From contig JAOAPC010000011.1 of the NCBI GenBank assembly GCA_025462735.1, positions 248,001 to 312,000 of the forward strand: DNA of 64,000 nt, given 5' to 3'. Position numbers and translations under genes: made by a program. The stretch comes from Acidobacteriaceae bacterium (GTDB lineage: Bacteria > Acidobacteriota > Terriglobia > Terriglobales > Acidobacteriaceae). Below the pieces are notes generated by a model. The model ran no database searches. It saw only the letters and a program-made list of their open reading frames with translations, and was not told the origin of the DNA. Shown piece after piece: positions 17,985 to 25,497 of the stretch (its first letter is position 1; the number at the start of each line of letters is the position of its first letter).

Positions 17985-18368
17985 CTATAGCACGCGTGCC
18001 AGCGCCATTCCCGCAAGGGCCGCACCCAGGCACAGCAGATTGTTTGAAACAAAATTGGCGAGCAGCAGCATCCATTGCCCTTGCGCAAAGTACGCCATGG
18101 TTTCAAACGCAAAGCTGGAGAAAGTCGTGAATGCGCCGCAGAATCCGACCACAATCAGCAAACGCCATCGCGGATCCAGCAGCACCCGTTGCGTGCTCCA
18201 GATCATGAAGAATCCGACGATGAAACTTCCACTGACATTGATGAACAGCGTGCCGATGGGAAATACCGGGCCGACATACTTCGCCGCCCAGCGGCTGATG
18301 AGCCACCGGCAATTTGCGCCGAAGATGGCGCCGATGGAAATAATGACCACATCACTTAAGCTGCGCAC
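17985..18368 (-). CDS. crcB: Fluoride channel CrcB/FluC
   Basis: A 127-residue membrane protein with four helices. Hallmarks of the Fluc family are all present: GAIFGANCRWLISRW near the N-terminus, FPIGTLFINVSGSFIVGF with the pore Asn, and GFCGAFTTFSSFAFE with the conserved TTFSSF phenylalanines and threonine. The dual-topology dimer exports fluoride. The start is GTG at 18368, with GAGGAG 9 bases upstream; that sequence is part of a fluoride riboswitch expression platform. The DUF190 gene follows 7 bases downstream. Confidence 0.95.
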   Translation of the reverse strand: MRSLSDVVIISIGAIFGANCRWLISRWAAKYVGPVFPIGTLFINVSGSFIVGFFMIWSTQRVLLDPRWRLLIVVGFCGAFTTFSSFAFETMAYFAQGQWMLLLANFVSNNLLCLGAALAGMALARVL

Positions 18369-18377
18369 AATGGAATT

Positions 18378-18443
18378 CTCCTCACCGAGTGGTAGGAGTT
18401 ATCAGCGCGCAGGAGGCGGGCGGTTATGGCGAACTCCATCGCC
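18378..18443 (-). promoter_or_regulatory. Fluoride riboswitch (crcB motif) controlling translation
   Basis: On the minus strand the leader begins GGCGATGGAGTTCGCCATAA, the conserved first hairpin of the crcB aptamer, followed by CCGC, then CTGATAACTCCTACC. The hairpin loop TGGAGT can pair with AACTCC to form the known pseudoknot. Immediately after, CTCCTACC can instead pair with GGTGAGGAG, which contains the Shine-Dalgarno sequence of crcB (18378-18383). No T-tract is present. The likely logic is that fluoride stabilises the pseudoknot, freeing GAGGAG and turning translation on. Aptamer match is seen; the switching scheme is inferred. Confidence 0.93.
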
Positions 18444-18533
18444 GTAATTTCTTTTTACCACAGGACGGGCGGCCTGAAAACGTTCGCCGGTTACTTGCGG
18501 TTGGCTGGTGCGCGATCTCTATGGGAGCAACGC

Positions 18534-20258
18534 TTACACCCGCGCTTCCGGCACCGCAACCTCCCGATTCATTTTGTAAGCATTGGCGATATATTGCAGC
18601 AGCATGCGCTGGGTATTAAAGAAAGATCCATTCAACGCAATCGAGTTGCGCATGATCTCGATGTAGCGGTTTGGCCGGCCGTAAAACATGGGCACGATTT
18701 CACGCTCAAGCTTGTCGTAAAGCGCAGCCATCTCAATCGACGGGTCCTCGGCAAGCTCGCTGCTGCCAATCGCCCAGCCAGTGACGCCTTCAATGTGCCC
18801 TTCCGCCCACCAGCCGTCAACCACGCTGAAACTGGGGACGCCATTCATCGCGGCTTTCATTCCGCTGGTGCCAGATGCTTCCTGCGGCCGCATCGGTGTG
18901 TTCAGCCACAGGTCCACACCCGAGGTGATAAGTCTTCCCCAGCGCATGTCGTAGTTTTCTACGTATACTGTATGGATCACATCTGCCAACGAGCTTGCTC
19001 CACCGACCACTCGCCGGATCAAGTTTTTGCCGCCCTCATCATGAGGATGCGCCTTACCCCCATACACCAGCTGAATAGGGCCGACCTCACGCGCGATCTT
19101 TCGCAGCCGCTCCGGATCCTGGAACAGCAAATCCGCGCGTTTGTAAGTGCTGGCGCGTCGTGCGAAGCCAAGCGTCAGCAGCTTCGGGTCAAGCTGGACG
19201 CCAAATGTCCGGCCGATCTGTTCAAACAATTCAGTCTTAGTCTCAGCGTGGGCTTCGCGTATAGCCGGCAGCGGAATGCTGATCGCGTAGCGCAGGTAAT
19301 TGTTGTCAGTTCGCCAACCCGGAATGTAGGAGTCAAAAAGCTGGCTAAATGCCGGCGAAATCCAGGTGATCGCATGGACCCCATTCGTAATCGCGCTGAT
19401 CTCGTAGGTCGGAAACATCCCGCGCGAAACTTCTCCGTGCCGCATCGCGACTCCGTTCACATACCCAGAGAAGCGAAGTGCGAGATAAGTCATGTTCAGC
19501 GCGTCGCCTTCCCAAGCTTCGGCTTCGTCCAATAACCCGAGTTGCTCCCGCCCTAAGATTTGCGAAACCAGGCTACGTGGAAACTGGTCATGCCCGGCCG
19601 GCACCGGCGTGTGTGTAGTGAAGATGCACATGTTGCGCACGCCATCAATGTCGAGCTGCTTCAAGCGCCCTGCAAAGCTCTGGTCCAGCCTGCGCTCCAG
19701 GAGACCAAGCGAGAGCAGCGCCGAATGCCCTTCATTCATGTGGAAAGTTTCGATCTGGCCAGAATAGATTTTTTGCAAAAGCTGGAAGCCTCCCAGCCCT
19801 AGCACGATTTCCTGCGCCAAACGATAGCGCTGGTCGCCTCCATAAAGAGAATCCGTCAGCGCCCGATCATACTCACTGTTTTCCGGCAGGTTTGTATCCA
19901 GCAGGTAAACCGGAACCGTGTCTCCGGAGATTCCGGTTATGGTGTACTTCCACGCGCGAACCGAAACCGGTCGCCCTTCAATCTCTACCGTGGCCCGCGG
20001 CCCCACGGCAGTGAGCTGATTTTGCGGGTCCCAATCTTGCGGCTGCTCAAACTGGTTTCCTGCGGGATCTAGAATTTGCCGGAAATACCCTTTGCGGTAA
20101 ACCAACGTTACGGCCACCACAGGGGTGCCAAGGTCGGCAGCTGAGCGCAGCGTGTCGCCGGCCAAAATGCCCAAGCCTCCCGAATAGGTAGGGATGTCTG
20201 GCTCCAGCGCAATTTCCATCGAAAAGTACGCGATCCGTGGAGAAACTGTTTTCCTCAT
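18534..20258 (-). CDS. glgP: Alpha-glucan (glycogen) phosphorylase, short form
   Basis: A 574-residue GT35-family phosphorylase. It releases glucose-1-phosphate from glycogen or other alpha-1,4-glucans. The pyridoxal phosphate region EASGTSGMKAAMNGVPSFS is intact, with the N-terminal YFSMEIALEPDIPTYSGGLG and HMNEGHSAL motifs. The length is that of the short bacterial form, lacking both the long regulatory N-terminus of the E. coli enzyme and a DUF3417 domain. A long plus-strand frame (18426-19535) is its antisense shadow. No other glycogen gene is nearby. Confidence 0.92.
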   Translation of the reverse strand: MRKTVSPRIAYFSMEIALEPDIPTYSGGLGILAGDTLRSAADLGTPVVAVTLVYRKGYFRQILDPAGNQFEQPQDWDPQNQLTAVGPRATVEIEGRPVSVRAWKYTITGISGDTVPVYLLDTNLPENSEYDRALTDSLYGGDQRYRLAQEIVLGLGGFQLLQKIYSGQIETFHMNEGHSALLSLGLLERRLDQSFAGRLKQLDIDGVRNMCIFTTHTPVPAGHDQFPRSLVSQILGREQLGLLDEAEAWEGDALNMTYLALRFSGYVNGVAMRHGEVSRGMFPTYEISAITNGVHAITWISPAFSQLFDSYIPGWRTDNNYLRYAISIPLPAIREAHAETKTELFEQIGRTFGVQLDPKLLTLGFARRASTYKRADLLFQDPERLRKIAREVGPIQLVYGGKAHPHDEGGKNLIRRVVGGASSLADVIHTVYVENYDMRWGRLITSGVDLWLNTPMRPQEASGTSGMKAAMNGVPSFSVVDGWWAEGHIEGVTGWAIGSSELAEDPSIEMAALYDKLEREIVPMFYGRPNRYIEIMRNSIALNGSFFNTQRMLLQYIANAYKMNREVAVPEARV

Positions 20259-20359
20259 TTATCCTTTGTCGACTGGCTTCGAGGCCTGCTGAAGTGCGCT
20301 TCCGAGGGCGTCTGGCCGTAAGTATAACGTCAAGGTGCCCGTGAGTTCCAGAATTGAGC

Positions 20360-21241
20360 TCAGCTCTCCCTCTCGATCAGGAAACATGCCAGCGCGTTCA
20401 GCGTTTCAGCCCGGAAACCAAAACTCTGCAAGCTGTTATACGCATCATCCAGTAACCCTCTCGCTTTTTTGCGTGACTCATCGAGTCCAAACAACGCCGG
20501 GTAAGTGGCCTTTTCCGATGCGATATCTTTTCCCGCCGTCTTTCCTAGTTGCTCCGAGGTCTGGGTCACATCCAGAATGTCGTCAACAATCTGGAATGCC
20601 AAGCCGATCGCCTGCCCAAAGCGCCGCAAGTTCTCGACTGCCTCCGCGCTCCCATTTCCATAGATGCCACCCGTAACCACGCTTGCCGCGATTAGCGCGG
20701 CAGTCTTCGACCGGTGAATGTATTCGAGCGTCTCGGCATTAGGCTTACTGCGCTCAGCCTCCAGGTCGACGACCTGCCCGCCAATCATTCCGTTCACCGT
20801 CCCGGTTCCTCGCGCGATTTCTTCAATGATCTTCACTCGCGCCTCTGCCGAGCACCGCAGTTGCGAGAGCACCTCATAAGCCTGAGTTTGCAACGCGTCG
20901 CCTGCCAGGATCGCGATTGCCTCACCATAAACCTTGTGGCAGGTCGGTCGCCCCCGTCGCAAATCATCATTGTCGAGCGCCGGAAGATCATCGTGGATCA
21001 GAGAATAGGTGTGCAGCATTTCGAGCGCTGCGCCCAACTCTTCAATTCCCTCCTGTAATGTTCCCGCAACTGAGCGCCCTGCTTCCAGGCAGAGAATTGG
21101 GCGGATTCTTTTTCCTCCGGCGAAAACGCTGTGCCGCATCGCTTGGTGAATGGAAACCGGACGCACACCCGCCGCGGGCAGCAGGCGTTCGAGCGCCGCA
21201 TCGGTGAGCTTGCGCCCGTCTTCAAGCGTTTGCGTCAACAT
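20360..21241 (-). CDS. ispA: Short-chain polyprenyl diphosphate synthase
   Basis: A 293-residue class I prenyltransferase from the ATG at 21241; a TTG at 21262 is possible. The first aspartate-rich motif is DDLPALDNDDLRRG and the second is FQIVDDILDVTQ, both complete, and GGKRIRP binds pyrophosphate. The four residues between the first aspartates and the size indicate farnesyl or geranylgeranyl diphosphate synthesis. In many bacteria this gene neighbours xseB and dxs; here xseB is 4 kb away with unrelated genes between, suggesting a broken-up ancestral cluster. Product chain length is not certain. Confidence 0.9.
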   Translation of the reverse strand: MLTQTLEDGRKLTDAALERLLPAAGVRPVSIHQAMRHSVFAGGKRIRPILCLEAGRSVAGTLQEGIEELGAALEMLHTYSLIHDDLPALDNDDLRRGRPTCHKVYGEAIAILAGDALQTQAYEVLSQLRCSAEARVKIIEEIARGTGTVNGMIGGQVVDLEAERSKPNAETLEYIHRSKTAALIAASVVTGGIYGNGSAEAVENLRRFGQAIGLAFQIVDDILDVTQTSEQLGKTAGKDIASEKATYPALFGLDESRKKARGLLDDAYNSLQSFGFRAETLNALACFLIERES

Positions 21242-21291
21242 GGAGGTGAGTATAACAATCAACTTTTGCTATCATCCACGCACCCATTCCT

Positions 21292-23028
21292 ATGATCTCC
21301 AAACGACAATCCTCTTGCATACGTAGCGGCGGGCGTCCACACCCGTCCGCTTTGTTCTGTCTCCTGATCAGCTTCTGTTTCGCCGCGCTCTCAGCAAGCG
21401 CCCAGCCACCCAATTACGATTTCATCATTTCCGGCGCACGCGTCGTCGATGGTACCGGTGCAGCCTGGTTCTACGCAGACGTCGGCATCAGGGGTGACCG
21501 TATCGCAGCGCTTGGCGATCTGCGAAATGCCAATGCGAAGGAACGAGTTGACGCCAGAGGCCTAGTTGTTTCGCCCGGATTCATCGATGTACAAGGCCAA
21601 TCCGAATTCAACATTCTTGTGGATGGCCGCGCGGCCAGCAAAATCACTCAAGGCGTGACCACGGAAATCACCGGCGAGGGCACATCCATCGCGCCCGTGA
21701 ACGATCGCTTGCTCGAAGACCTTCGTCCAGAAGCAGAGAAGTATCACGTCGACCTCGATTGGCGCTCGCTCGACGAATATGTCAAACATTTCGAGCGCGC
21801 CAGGCCGGCCATTAATCTGGGTACCTTCGTCGGCGCTGGAGGGCTGCGTAATTACGTCATCGGAAAAGATAACCGCCCCGCCACAACCGCCGAGCTCGAG
21901 CAAATGCGACAGCTGGTTGCGCAAGCCATGCAGCAAGGCGCATTTGGCATCAGCACCGCGTTGCAATACGTTCCTGACGTATTTGCCTCAACCGATGAAA
22001 TTGTGGAACTGGCAAAAGTCGCGCGCAGTTACGGAGGAGTGTACTTCACGCACCAGCGTTCGGAATCGGACAAGATTTTCGCTTCGCTTGACGAAGTTTT
22101 CACCATCTCGCGGGGCGCAAATATCTCGACTACCATCTGGCACCTCAAAACGGCTTACAGCGAAAACTTTGGCAAAATGCCAGAGGTGCTTCGGCGAATC
22201 GAAGCCGCCCGCGCGAAGGGAATTGACGTTGCCGCCAGCGTTTATCCGTACACTCGCGCCTCCAACGACCTGATTGCCTGCTTCCCGAGCTGGGTAGTCG
22301 AGGGCGGAACCGAGAAAATGCTGGTTCGTCTCAAAGATCCCGCGCAGCGCACCCGGGCCCAAAAAGAAATGGATTCGCCAAGCGCAACCTGGGAGAACCA
22401 GTGGCTCGGCTCTGGAGGCGGCAAGGGCGTGATGCTGGTGCACATCTTGAATCCAAGCCTGCACAAATACGAGGGCATGAACCTCGAGGAAATCGGCCGG
22501 CAGATGGCCGAGGATCCCAAAGACGCGGCAATGGACATCGCCATCGCCGACCGCGGTAAGAGTCAGGTCGTAATCTCAATCATGGGCGAAGCTGACGTGC
22601 GCGCCGCCGTCTCGAATCCGCTGGTCACATACGGCTCGGATTCCGAAGAGCAAGCCGAAGACGGTCCGCTCAGCATGACCAAAGCCCACCCACGCGCCTT
22701 CGGCACATTCTCACACGTGCTGTCTGAGTACGTCCGCAAGGAGCCGACCATGAGCCTGGAGGACGCCGTGCGCAAGATGACCTCGCTCGCCGCAAGCCGC
22801 GTCGGAATCACCGATCGCGGAATCCTGCGCCCCAGCATGATGGCCGATATCACTGTCTTCGATCCATCAACCATTCAAGACGTCGCCAACTACAACGATC
22901 CGCTTCGCTACTCGGTCGGCGTGAAGTACGTTTTTGTGAACGGCACGCCGGTCGTGCGCGATGGCAAAATTACTGCGGAACGTCCAGGCCGACCCCTCCG
23001 CGGCCCTGGGTACAAACCCTCGCAGTAG
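21292..23028 (+). CDS. Secreted D-aminoacylase-like amidohydrolase with altered metal motif
   Basis: A 578-residue protein with a Sec signal peptide ending near SASAQP (residue 38). The rest matches the N-acyl-D-amino-acid deacylase branch of amidohydrolases: YDFIISGARVVDGTG, SPGFIDV, KITQGVTTEITGEG, and the late metal-loading region LRPSMMADITVFDP. The usual metal-binding HxH after PGFIDV is replaced by Gln101-Gly-Gln103 (VQGQSE). Later candidate ligands remain (FTHQRSE, TIWHLKTAY, THGSDSEE-like VTYGSDSEEQ). The change may mark a subfamily with a single metal or another substrate. It is divergent from ispA. Confidence 0.85.
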   Translation: MISKRQSSCIRSGGRPHPSALFCLLISFCFAALSASAQPPNYDFIISGARVVDGTGAAWFYADVGIRGDRIAALGDLRNANAKERVDARGLVVSPGFIDVQGQSEFNILVDGRAASKITQGVTTEITGEGTSIAPVNDRLLEDLRPEAEKYHVDLDWRSLDEYVKHFERARPAINLGTFVGAGGLRNYVIGKDNRPATTAELEQMRQLVAQAMQQGAFGISTALQYVPDVFASTDEIVELAKVARSYGGVYFTHQRSESDKIFASLDEVFTISRGANISTTIWHLKTAYSENFGKMPEVLRRIEAARAKGIDVAASVYPYTRASNDLIACFPSWVVEGGTEKMLVRLKDPAQRTRAQKEMDSPSATWENQWLGSGGGKGVMLVHILNPSLHKYEGMNLEEIGRQMAEDPKDAAMDIAIADRGKSQVVISIMGEADVRAAVSNPLVTYGSDSEEQAEDGPLSMTKAHPRAFGTFSHVLSEYVRKEPTMSLEDAVRKMTSLAASRVGITDRGILRPSMMADITVFDPSTIQDVANYNDPLRYSVGVKYVFVNGTPVVRDGKITAERPGRPLRGPGYKPSQ

Positions 23029-23030
23029 CC

Positions 23031-24260
23031 TTACCAATACTTTTTGAGCACGCTCAGCGCGGCGCTGGTACTTCCGTCTGGACGCACCACCCACAACCCA
23101 CGACAATTTCCGTCGCCGGGACGCGCCGGGTTTCCTATCGGTGTGTCAACCGATGCGCTTTTCCCATCGGGCTGCTTGCATTCGTTGTCATACAAATTCC
23201 ACAGGAATGCTCCATAAACCCCGGCCTGACTGGCAGTGCTGAGAATCGCCTGCGAACGCCAACTGGTCCCTCCCGCGAGTTGGTTTTCGTACAAGCCATA
23301 CTCAGAAATCAGAATTCTGCGGTTCCCCATACCTAACGGATCCGGCGCCAGTTTCTGAATTGTTTGCAGCGCCAGGTTGAAAGCCTTTTCCATCGATGCC
23401 GCGTCGTTGCCGATCGCCGTCGAGTCGTACGAAGAGTATGTGACCATGTCGGCTCCGACCTGCGGCACCACTGCATTGATCACCCGCGTCAGTCCTTGTT
23501 GGGCATAATCCAGCACGCGGTTCACCTCGGCCCCATTAAGCACGTGCACGCTGGAATCGTTAGCTTCTTTGCGCGCTCTGGTCACTCCCGCCTGCCGCGC
23601 CTTGAGCCACGCGATCATGTCCTGTACGGTGTTCGCGGGAACATTCCCCGCGGTAATCCCTTGACCTCCCATGGCCACCCAATCGCCCTCCCAGTTTTTC
23701 AGGACGAAGGTTTTTCCCGTTCCCGAGAACCGCGAATAGAGATATTTCGTGAGCTGATAGAACTCGTTCTCTTCAGCGCTCTGCCGCTGCGGTGATTGCG
23801 CCATGCCGGGAAGGGAGTCCGAGTTGGCAAACGTGTACGTGGTCAGGACGATAGTCTTGAACGGCATGTGAAACACTTGGTCGTAAGGCCCACTTTGCGC
23901 CAATTGCGCAACGTTGGTTGGGGTCGCCGCCAGCCAGTTGGCGGTGGATTTATCCGGATACTGGCTCCGAAACCAGGGCGTCAAGTAAACAAAGATTGAG
24001 TCGCTACCGAGCTGGCTGATTTTCTGCGCCCCCTCGACGAGAAAATTGTTTTGGCTAAATCCGTAATTTCCTGCCACGTGGGCAATGCCAGCTGTGAATT
24101 TTGCGGGAACGGACACCGCGTTCGACCCTGAACCCGTCGTCGATCCCGAACCCGTCGTCGATCCTGAACCCGCGTTTGATCCTGACCCAATGTGACCTCC
24201 GCCGCAGGCGACCGCGATGGAAGCTAAACCTACAACGCTTGTTAAGAGAATTTTCCTCAC
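23031..24260 (-). CDS. Lipoprotein with glycosidase-like TIM-barrel features
   Basis: Started at GTG 24260 (409 residues), with AAGGGG seven bases upstream; the frame is open to 24299. The signal peptide ends in a lipobox, ASIAVACGGG. A linker of Gly-Ser-Gly-Ser repeats follows, encoded by an 18-bp tandem repeat. The remaining 350 residues contain phrases typical of barrel glycosidases, such as FVLKNWEGDW, NGAEVN, ILISEYGLYEN and GAFLWNLYDNE, where the Glu residues could be the catalytic pair. I cannot assign a family or substrate. It is convergent with the amidohydrolase gene, three bases apart. Confidence 0.7.
   Translation of the reverse strand: MRKILLTSVVGLASIAVACGGGHIGSGSNAGSGSTTGSGSTTGSGSNAVSVPAKFTAGIAHVAGNYGFSQNNFLVEGAQKISQLGSDSIFVYLTPWFRSQYPDKSTANWLAATPTNVAQLAQSGPYDQVFHMPFKTIVLTTYTFANSDSLPGMAQSPQRQSAEENEFYQLTKYLYSRFSGTGKTFVLKNWEGDWVAMGGQGITAGNVPANTVQDMIAWLKARQAGVTRARKEANDSSVHVLNGAEVNRVLDYAQQGLTRVINAVVPQVGADMVTYSSYDSTAIGNDAASMEKAFNLALQTIQKLAPDPLGMGNRRILISEYGLYENQLAGGTSWRSQAILSTASQAGVYGAFLWNLYDNECKQPDGKSASVDTPIGNPARPGDGNCRGLWVVRPDGSTSAALSVLKKYW
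24120..24185 (-). repeat. 18-bp tandem repeat encoding the lipoprotein linker
   Basis: Three to four copies of an 18-bp unit (plus-strand core GAACCCGTCGTCGATCC, with variants ending GCGTTTGATCC). It encodes GSGSTT / GSGSNA hexapeptides. Because the unit is a multiple of three, copy number can change by slippage without breaking the reading frame. Confidence 0.8.
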
Positions 24261-24517
24261 CCTTGCACCCCTTGAGTAACTCAGGCGTAGCGGACACACT
24301 CCCGCCGCAGCAAGTACCCCGGGATTTACACCCTTAGGGAAAACCAGGTAGGAGGCCGTCCGGAGAAGACCTGAGATTCTGAGTTATTGGACGGTATGCT
24401 ACCAGAGACTCTCAAACAGGAAAGTTCATTTGTTACTTGAGATGTACTGGTGAGTATATTGATGGTAAGTAGGTTACTCGCACCAGCGAGTATGGGGCAG
24501 TTGCGGCCTCTCCCGAA

Positions 24518-24553
24518 GCGCACAAAAAACAAAAGGCGCCCGCAGGCGCCTTA
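24518..24553 (-). terminator. Rho-independent terminator of the receiver-domain gene
   Basis: On the minus strand, AAGGCGCC-tgcg-GGCGCCTT forms an 8-bp stem and is followed by TTTTGTTTTTTG. It lies about 20 bases after the stop of the gene ending at 24574. The rest of the 313-base gap (24261-24573) holds only the leader of the lipoprotein gene, with no motif I recognise. Confidence 0.85.
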
Positions 24554-24573
24554 ATTCGCAAAATGTAATCTTC

Positions 24574-24945
24574 TTAAGCTGCCATGTGACGGGAGAGCTG
24601 GTCCGTTCTTACCGCGGCCGACAAAATACCGCGCGTATCGGACGATGGGCAGCAATCGTCTGCTCCTGCGCTGAGTGTGCGCGTCCACATCTCTTCATCC
24701 GCCACGCGGTGGTTGCAGATCACGCGGACCCCATCGAACTCCTTTTTCAAGGTCTCGACATCGGTCAAGCTAGCGGACTCTAAATCCAACACAATTGCAG
24801 CCGGGTGATGCTTAACCGCGTTATAGCGGAGTTCTTCCACCGACTTGGCTACGTGCACGTGATGAAAAGAATCCGAGAGCAACGTGGCAAGCGTTTGAGC
24901 GATTTTGGGATCACTTTGGAGCAGGACTATGTTGGTCTGTTGCAT
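24574..24945 (-). CDS. Stand-alone receiver-domain protein
   Basis: A 123-residue CheY-like protein with a good ribosome binding site (AAGGAG, 8 bases before ATG). IVLLQSDPKIAQTLATLL is the first strand and helix, and Asp54 in AIVLDLESAS is in the phosphoacceptor position. The acidic pair after the first strand is reduced to SDP, and the usual C-terminal switch lysine is not evident (RVICNHRV at strand 4), so phosphorylation may be lost or atypical. There is no output domain. It has its own terminator. Confidence 0.75.
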   Translation of the reverse strand: MQQTNIVLLQSDPKIAQTLATLLSDSFHHVHVAKSVEELRYNAVKHHPAAIVLDLESASLTDVETLKKEFDGVRVICNHRVADEEMWTRTLSAGADDCCPSSDTRGILSAAVRTDQLSRHMAA

Positions 24946-25052
24946 GGGGAGAGCTCCTTAATAGTTCTCGCCGCTTAGTACGGCTGGCTGCGCTCCGTCA
25001 GACATACTGAAGAGCAGGGAAGTTTTACCGCAACGCGCGTTCGCTGCCAATT

Positions 25053-25283
25053 TCAGCGTTCGAACGGCTCGGCCTGAATCTTGCCATTCTGTTTGAGCAA
25101 TATCTCCACTTTGCCTTCAGCTTCTTCAAGTTCCTTGCGGCAGGAACCTGAAAGCTGCATTCCTTCTTCAAACAAGGTCAGCGACTTCTCGAGCGGGACC
25201 TCACCTTGTTCTAGCTCCTGAACGATCTTTTCCAGGCGCTGAATGCATTCCTCAAACTTCGGCAAACTAGAGTTGCTCCTCAC
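25053..25283 (-). CDS. xseB: Exodeoxyribonuclease VII small subunit
   Basis: A 76-residue helical hairpin protein: FEECIQRLEKIVQELEQGEVPLEKSLTLFEEGM (key core LEKIVQELEQG, SLTLFEEG) is diagnostic for XseB. It partners XseA in degrading single-stranded DNA; xseA is not in the window. The listed start is GTG 25283, but a TTG at 25265 has AGGAG ten bases upstream and may be the true start, giving 70 residues. The 214 bases on its far side, to 25497, hold nothing recognised. Confidence 0.9.
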   Translation of the reverse strand: MRSNSSLPKFEECIQRLEKIVQELEQGEVPLEKSLTLFEEGMQLSGSCRKELEEAEGKVEILLKQNGKIQAEPFER

Positions 25284-25497
25284 TTAGATTCTACATAGAT
25301 ACCTAGTATTTTCTATAGGGGAAAAACTGTAGCAATAACGATTGGGCGACTAAGGTGTAGTTGTACTTTGGATACCGGGCTAGTAGGGAGGGTGCTGCAT
25401 CGAACCTGGGCTTGTGGCAAGCTATGGCGGAATTGAACTTATACAACGCAGGCCTTGATCCAAACCTTGTTACCAAGCCCGGATTGCTCCCGCAATC

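Noticed and set aside
18532-18700. Operon of glgP with crcB
   Set aside because: Same strand, but glgP lies upstream of the riboswitch, which controls only crcB-DUF190; no evidence of read-through was seen.
18426-19535. 369-codon plus-strand frame
   Set aside because: It is antisense to glycogen phosphorylase, whose motifs are intact; composition (Arg, His, Cys-rich) is typical of a shadow frame.
24261-24573. c-di-GMP or other riboswitch before the lipoprotein gene
   Set aside because: The leader is GC-rich with short hairpins, but none of the conserved blocks of known riboswitches could be found.
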